Source of the DNA: Bradyrhizobiaceae bacterium
GTDB taxonomy: Bacteria; Pseudomonadota; Alphaproteobacteria; Rhizobiales; Hyphomicrobiaceae
NCBI GenBank assembly: GCA_947475855.1
Contig: CANJPN010000315.1
Span: 1-7,198, forward strand
Direction of reading: 5' to 3'
Length of the DNA: 7,198 nucleotides
The translations under genes were made by a program, and so were the position numbers. Numbering within the stretch: position 1 is the first letter of the stretch; every line of letters begins with the position of its first letter. Shown piece after piece: positions 4,621-7,198 of the stretch. Below the pieces are notes generated by a model. The model was given only the letters and a program-made list of their open reading frames with translations. It was not told the DNA's origin and searched no databases.

Positions 4621-6108
4621 ATGTCGATACGGCCATATTTCGGGTTGTGGGTGTGGGGAGCGCTGGCCGCGTGTCTGGGCTCTGGTCTCGCCACGGGATC
4701 GACCTCTGCCCAAACCGCCGGCGCCAAGACACATGGTGATACCGGGTCCGAAATCCGCTTTATGGACAACGTGTTTCTCGTGCCTGACCCGAACGCGCGA
4801 GCGATCACGGGATGGCTGATCGTAAAAGCGGGCTGCGCGGACGAGGCGGGCGGCCAGTGCGTGGGCATCGCGCACTATCTCGAGCACCTGCTGTTCATCA
4901 ACCGCGACAACGACCATCGTGCGAAGGTCGCGTTCTTCCCGGACGGCTCGGGCAACGGCTGGACCACGCACCGGACCACCGTCTACTTTCAACGCTTCCC
5001 CTCGAAGCCGGAGAGCAATCCGCAGAACCTGGAGAAACTGCTCAGCTACTTCGCTGGAATGCTGAGCGAGGTTCGCGTCGAGCGGGGCCAGGCCGAGCGC
5101 GAGCGGAATGTCGTATTGCAGGAGTACCAGCAGAATACCGGTCGCAATCCGTTCGCCCGTTTCGGGATGACGCTCAATCTGGCACTCATGCCGGGTGACC
5201 CGCTCGGCCAACGCGTCATCGGTTCACCCGCGACGATCAAGGCGTTCACGCCTGAAGCTGCGATCGAGTTTCACGATCGTTGGTATGCACGCAACAACGT
5301 CGCGATCGTCCTGCACGGGCCCATCGACAAAGCCAGCGTGGAGCCGCTGGTCGCGCGCCATATCTCGCCGTTGCCCGAAAAACCCATCCCTCGCCATGAT
5401 TGGAAACAGCCTCGCCAATACGAGGCCGGCAGGCAGGTGCTGCGCACGACAGAGAAAGACGCGCGTCAGACGGGCCTCTTCCTCGAGCGGATTCTCACCA
5501 TCGACGAGAGTGCAGGACTAGAGAAGGAAAACACCGCAGCCATGAGCGTGCTTGGCGGATTTCTCGCCAGCCGTCTTGCCGGCAGCCCCGGCGAGATCCT
5601 GATCGAGCGCGACAACCGGGTGACCGAGGCGCGCCTGTCGATCGGCCGCGTGCGGACAGGCAGTTTCCGCATCTCGTTCTCGGGCACGCCTGCGAGTGGC
5701 GTCGATCCGGACATGGCGATCGATGCGGTTCGCGTCTATATCGCGGATCTCGCCCGGACAGGGATTTCCACCGAAATCGTGGACCGATTGAAGATGCGGA
5801 TCAGGAACGAGCGGGCGTTGCTTGCCCAGCAACCTTCGCTCTATGCTCAGGCACTCACAAACTGGTTTTCGGCCCATTATGACCATGAAGCCTGGACCGA
5901 CCGAGGGAGGCAACTCGAGACAGTGACCGCCACCAGTGTGAACCGCCTGCTGTCGCTCGTCGCGGGCCCCGGCCGTGAGGTCGCGGGCATCATACTGCCG
6001 GGTGCGGCGTCTGTCGCTGGCGGCCAACCCGGGTCGATCGGCGGCACCGCGCCAACGCCCGGAGAAACTCTCCCTCAGCATTCGGCAGGGATGCCCGACG
6101 CGCCATGA
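4621..6108 (+). CDS. Exported M16 family zinc metallopeptidase (catalytic subunit)
   Basis: This 495-residue protein starts with an export signal (MSIRPYFGLWVWGALAA). LAAC at residues 15-18 could be a lipobox with C18 lipidated; otherwise signal peptidase I could cut after STSA at residue 30. The mature part has the inverted zinc motif HxxEH as HYLEH (H85, E88, H89). The distal acidic ligand in ERNVVLQE (E161 and E168) sits at the spacing expected for M16 (pitrilysin/insulinase/MPP-like) peptidases. The usual N-terminal M16 domain is followed by a C-terminal M16 domain (about 265-460), where the conserved Arg/Tyr substrate-binding pair seems incomplete: IERDNRVTEA (328-337) has Arg but no Tyr. 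The last 25-30 residues are low-complexity Gly/Pro/Ala. Its stop overlaps the start of the next M16 gene, so the two are co-translated and probably form a periplasmic heterodimer. Likely substrates are peptides or partly unfolded proteins; the specific target is unknown. Confidence 0.9.
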   Translation: MSIRPYFGLWVWGALAACLGSGLATGSTSAQTAGAKTHGDTGSEIRFMDNVFLVPDPNARAITGWLIVKAGCADEAGGQCVGIAHYLEHLLFINRDNDHRAKVAFFPDGSGNGWTTHRTTVYFQRFPSKPESNPQNLEKLLSYFAGMLSEVRVERGQAERERNVVLQEYQQNTGRNPFARFGMTLNLALMPGDPLGQRVIGSPATIKAFTPEAAIEFHDRWYARNNVAIVLHGPIDKASVEPLVARHISPLPEKPIPRHDWKQPRQYEAGRQVLRTTEKDARQTGLFLERILTIDESAGLEKENTAAMSVLGGFLASRLAGSPGEILIERDNRVTEARLSIGRVRTGSFRISFSGTPASGVDPDMAIDAVRVYIADLARTGISTEIVDRLKMRIRNERALLAQQPSLYAQALTNWFSAHYDHEAWTDRGRQLETVTATSVNRLLSLVAGPGREVAGIILPGAASVAGGQPGSIGGTAPTPGETLPQHSAGMPDAP

Positions 6109-7198
6109 TGAGATTGCCCAAGATCATGTGCCGCGTTCTGGCCAAAGCGATGATGGCGCTGCTGCTTTTGGGTCCGACAGGGTCCACTCGCGCCGATACA
6201 CCGCAGCTGCGCTTCGAGACAGTAAAGACCCCGAAAGGCCTCGTTTTCCAGTACCGAGAAGTTGGCACGACGCCGTTTGCCGCGATCAGCTTCGGCATGC
6301 GCGACATCTGGGGCCTGACGACGCCGGGGAAGGAAGGCTTCAACGCGCTCGGAGCGGCGCTCGTGATGCAGGGCGTGGACGGCGCGGGGCAGACCGAGTT
6401 CACCGAGAGACTCAAGGATCTCACGGCCACCGCGTCACTTTCGTTCGGGCCTTATGCCACGCAAGGGGATGTACGCGCGCCGACGGCGACGATCGCGGCC
6501 TCGATGGCGCTCGTCGCATCAGCCTTGAAAAGCGCGCGGCCAAGCGAGCGACTGCTGGAGCGGCTCAAGCAGCGCGCCAGCGGCGGCGACGCCCAAGCCG
6601 CCCTTCGCGCCGAAACGATCGCCGAGCGGGCGGCCATGTGGTTCGTGCTGGGAAATCATCCGGTGACGCGAAGCTTCGATCCCAAGCGCTATGAGCGGAT
6701 CGGCCGCGACGATCTTTCGGCATGGCGGCAAGCCTCCCTCGATCGCTCGCGCCTGAGACCCGCCGTGTCCGGCAGAATCGCCAAAGATGAAGCGGCTGCC
6801 ATCATTGACGAAGCGTTCGCCGAAGTGCCCGTTCTCGCGCCACTGACGGGACGGGATTGGCCAGAGATCACCCTCGACGGCGGTATCATCGTGGTCGAGC
6901 ACGACACCCCACAGAGCACGGTGTTGCTCGTCGGGCTGACGTCGATTGGTCTGGGACGCGAAGTTGAAACGGCACAGGTTTCCACCGCCGTGCTCGGCGG
7001 CAGCAACGGGCGGCTCTGGCAAGGCGTGCGCGCCAGCCTGGGCTCGACCTACGGAGCGAGCGCCAGCACGATGCTCGTCGGTCCAGGCAAGCGGCTCATC
7101 GCCCTGAGGTCGGCCGTCGACAATGGCCAGGTGAAGAGTTCGGTCGAAGCCATCAGGGGCACGTATGCCAAATGGCGGAGCGAAGGCGTGACGCAAGC
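6105..7198 (+). CDS. Exported M16 family protein lacking the zinc motif, 3' end outside window
   Basis: Reading is open from ATG 6105 to the window edge (364 codons plus two bases). The start overlaps the previous stop as ATGA; a second ATG at 6108 is in the same frame. No Shine-Dalgarno is close, which suggests translational coupling. The N-terminus is a signal peptide (basic MMRLPKIMCR, then AMMALLLLG, with likely cleavage near STRA at residue 30). An M16 fold follows, but where HxxEH should be the protein reads FNALGAALVMQG (79-90), so it cannot bind zinc there. HPVTRSFDPKRYERIGRDDL (185-204) is the usual end region of the first M16 domain. The second domain contains GGSNGRLWQGVRASLGSTYGAS (298-319) with R309 and Y316, the Arg/Tyr pair that holds substrate. 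Known M16B heterodimers split these roles between subunits, so this is probably the non-catalytic partner of the preceding peptidase. Confidence 0.87.
   Translation, partial: MMRLPKIMCRVLAKAMMALLLLGPTGSTRADTPQLRFETVKTPKGLVFQYREVGTTPFAAISFGMRDIWGLTTPGKEGFNALGAALVMQGVDGAGQTEFTERLKDLTATASLSFGPYATQGDVRAPTATIAASMALVASALKSARPSERLLERLKQRASGGDAQAALRAETIAERAAMWFVLGNHPVTRSFDPKRYERIGRDDLSAWRQASLDRSRLRPAVSGRIAKDEAAAIIDEAFAEVPVLAPLTGRDWPEITLDGGIIVVEHDTPQSTVLLVGLTSIGLGREVETAQVSTAVLGGSNGRLWQGVRASLGSTYGASASTMLVGPGKRLIALRSAVDNGQVKSSVEAIRGTYAKWRSEGVTQ

Overview
The window is GC-rich with short intergenic gaps and looks like an alphaproteobacterial chromosome. This is inferred from base composition, codon use and the DUF3297, GmhB-like, O-antigen-ligase-like and paired periplasmic M16 neighbours. 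The exact order cannot be fixed from sequence alone. Most genes look like ordinary envelope or housekeeping functions. The exception is a single-gene defence islet at about 387-2418.

Layout: (1) 1-215, minus strand: 5' end of a small DUF3297-family protein, cut by the window edge. (2) 216-792: a long non-coding stretch. It holds a previously unannotated candidate retron msr-msd RNA (387-500), closed by a 17-bp a1/a2-type stem and containing a 26-bp perfect palindrome. This is followed by three tandem copies of a 92-bp hairpin-rich repeat (511 to about 748) and a run of ten G. (3) 793-2418, plus strand: a retron reverse transcriptase fused in one polypeptide to a C-terminal TIR domain. (4) 2503-3066, plus strand: a GmhB-like HAD phosphatase. 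(5) 3075-4421, minus strand: a polytopic O-antigen ligase/polymerase-like protein, convergent with the phosphatase. (6) 4621-6108 and 6105 to the window end, plus strand: two translationally coupled M16-family peptidase genes. The first has the zinc site; the second lacks it but keeps an Arg/Tyr pair.

The exciting element is the retron. Both retron-diagnostic RT motifs (NAxxH and VTG), the YADD active site and a TIR domain with its catalytic glutamate are visible. The 17-bp stem around the candidate RNA contains two mismatches that are G.U-compatible only when the plus strand is transcribed, the same strand as the RT. The likely model is a toxin/antitoxin-like anti-phage system: the RT copies the ncRNA into msDNA, the RT-msDNA complex restrains the fused TIR, and phage interference releases TIR NAD+ cleavage and abortive infection. 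Retron-TIR systems are known as a class. What looks unusual here is the tandem structured repeat array and G-run between the ncRNA and the RT start, and a proline-rich tail ending in a short amphipathic basic helix. The flanking genes look like host backbone: the phosphatase and ligase-like protein act in surface glycan metabolism, and the M16 pair probably forms a periplasmic two-subunit protease.
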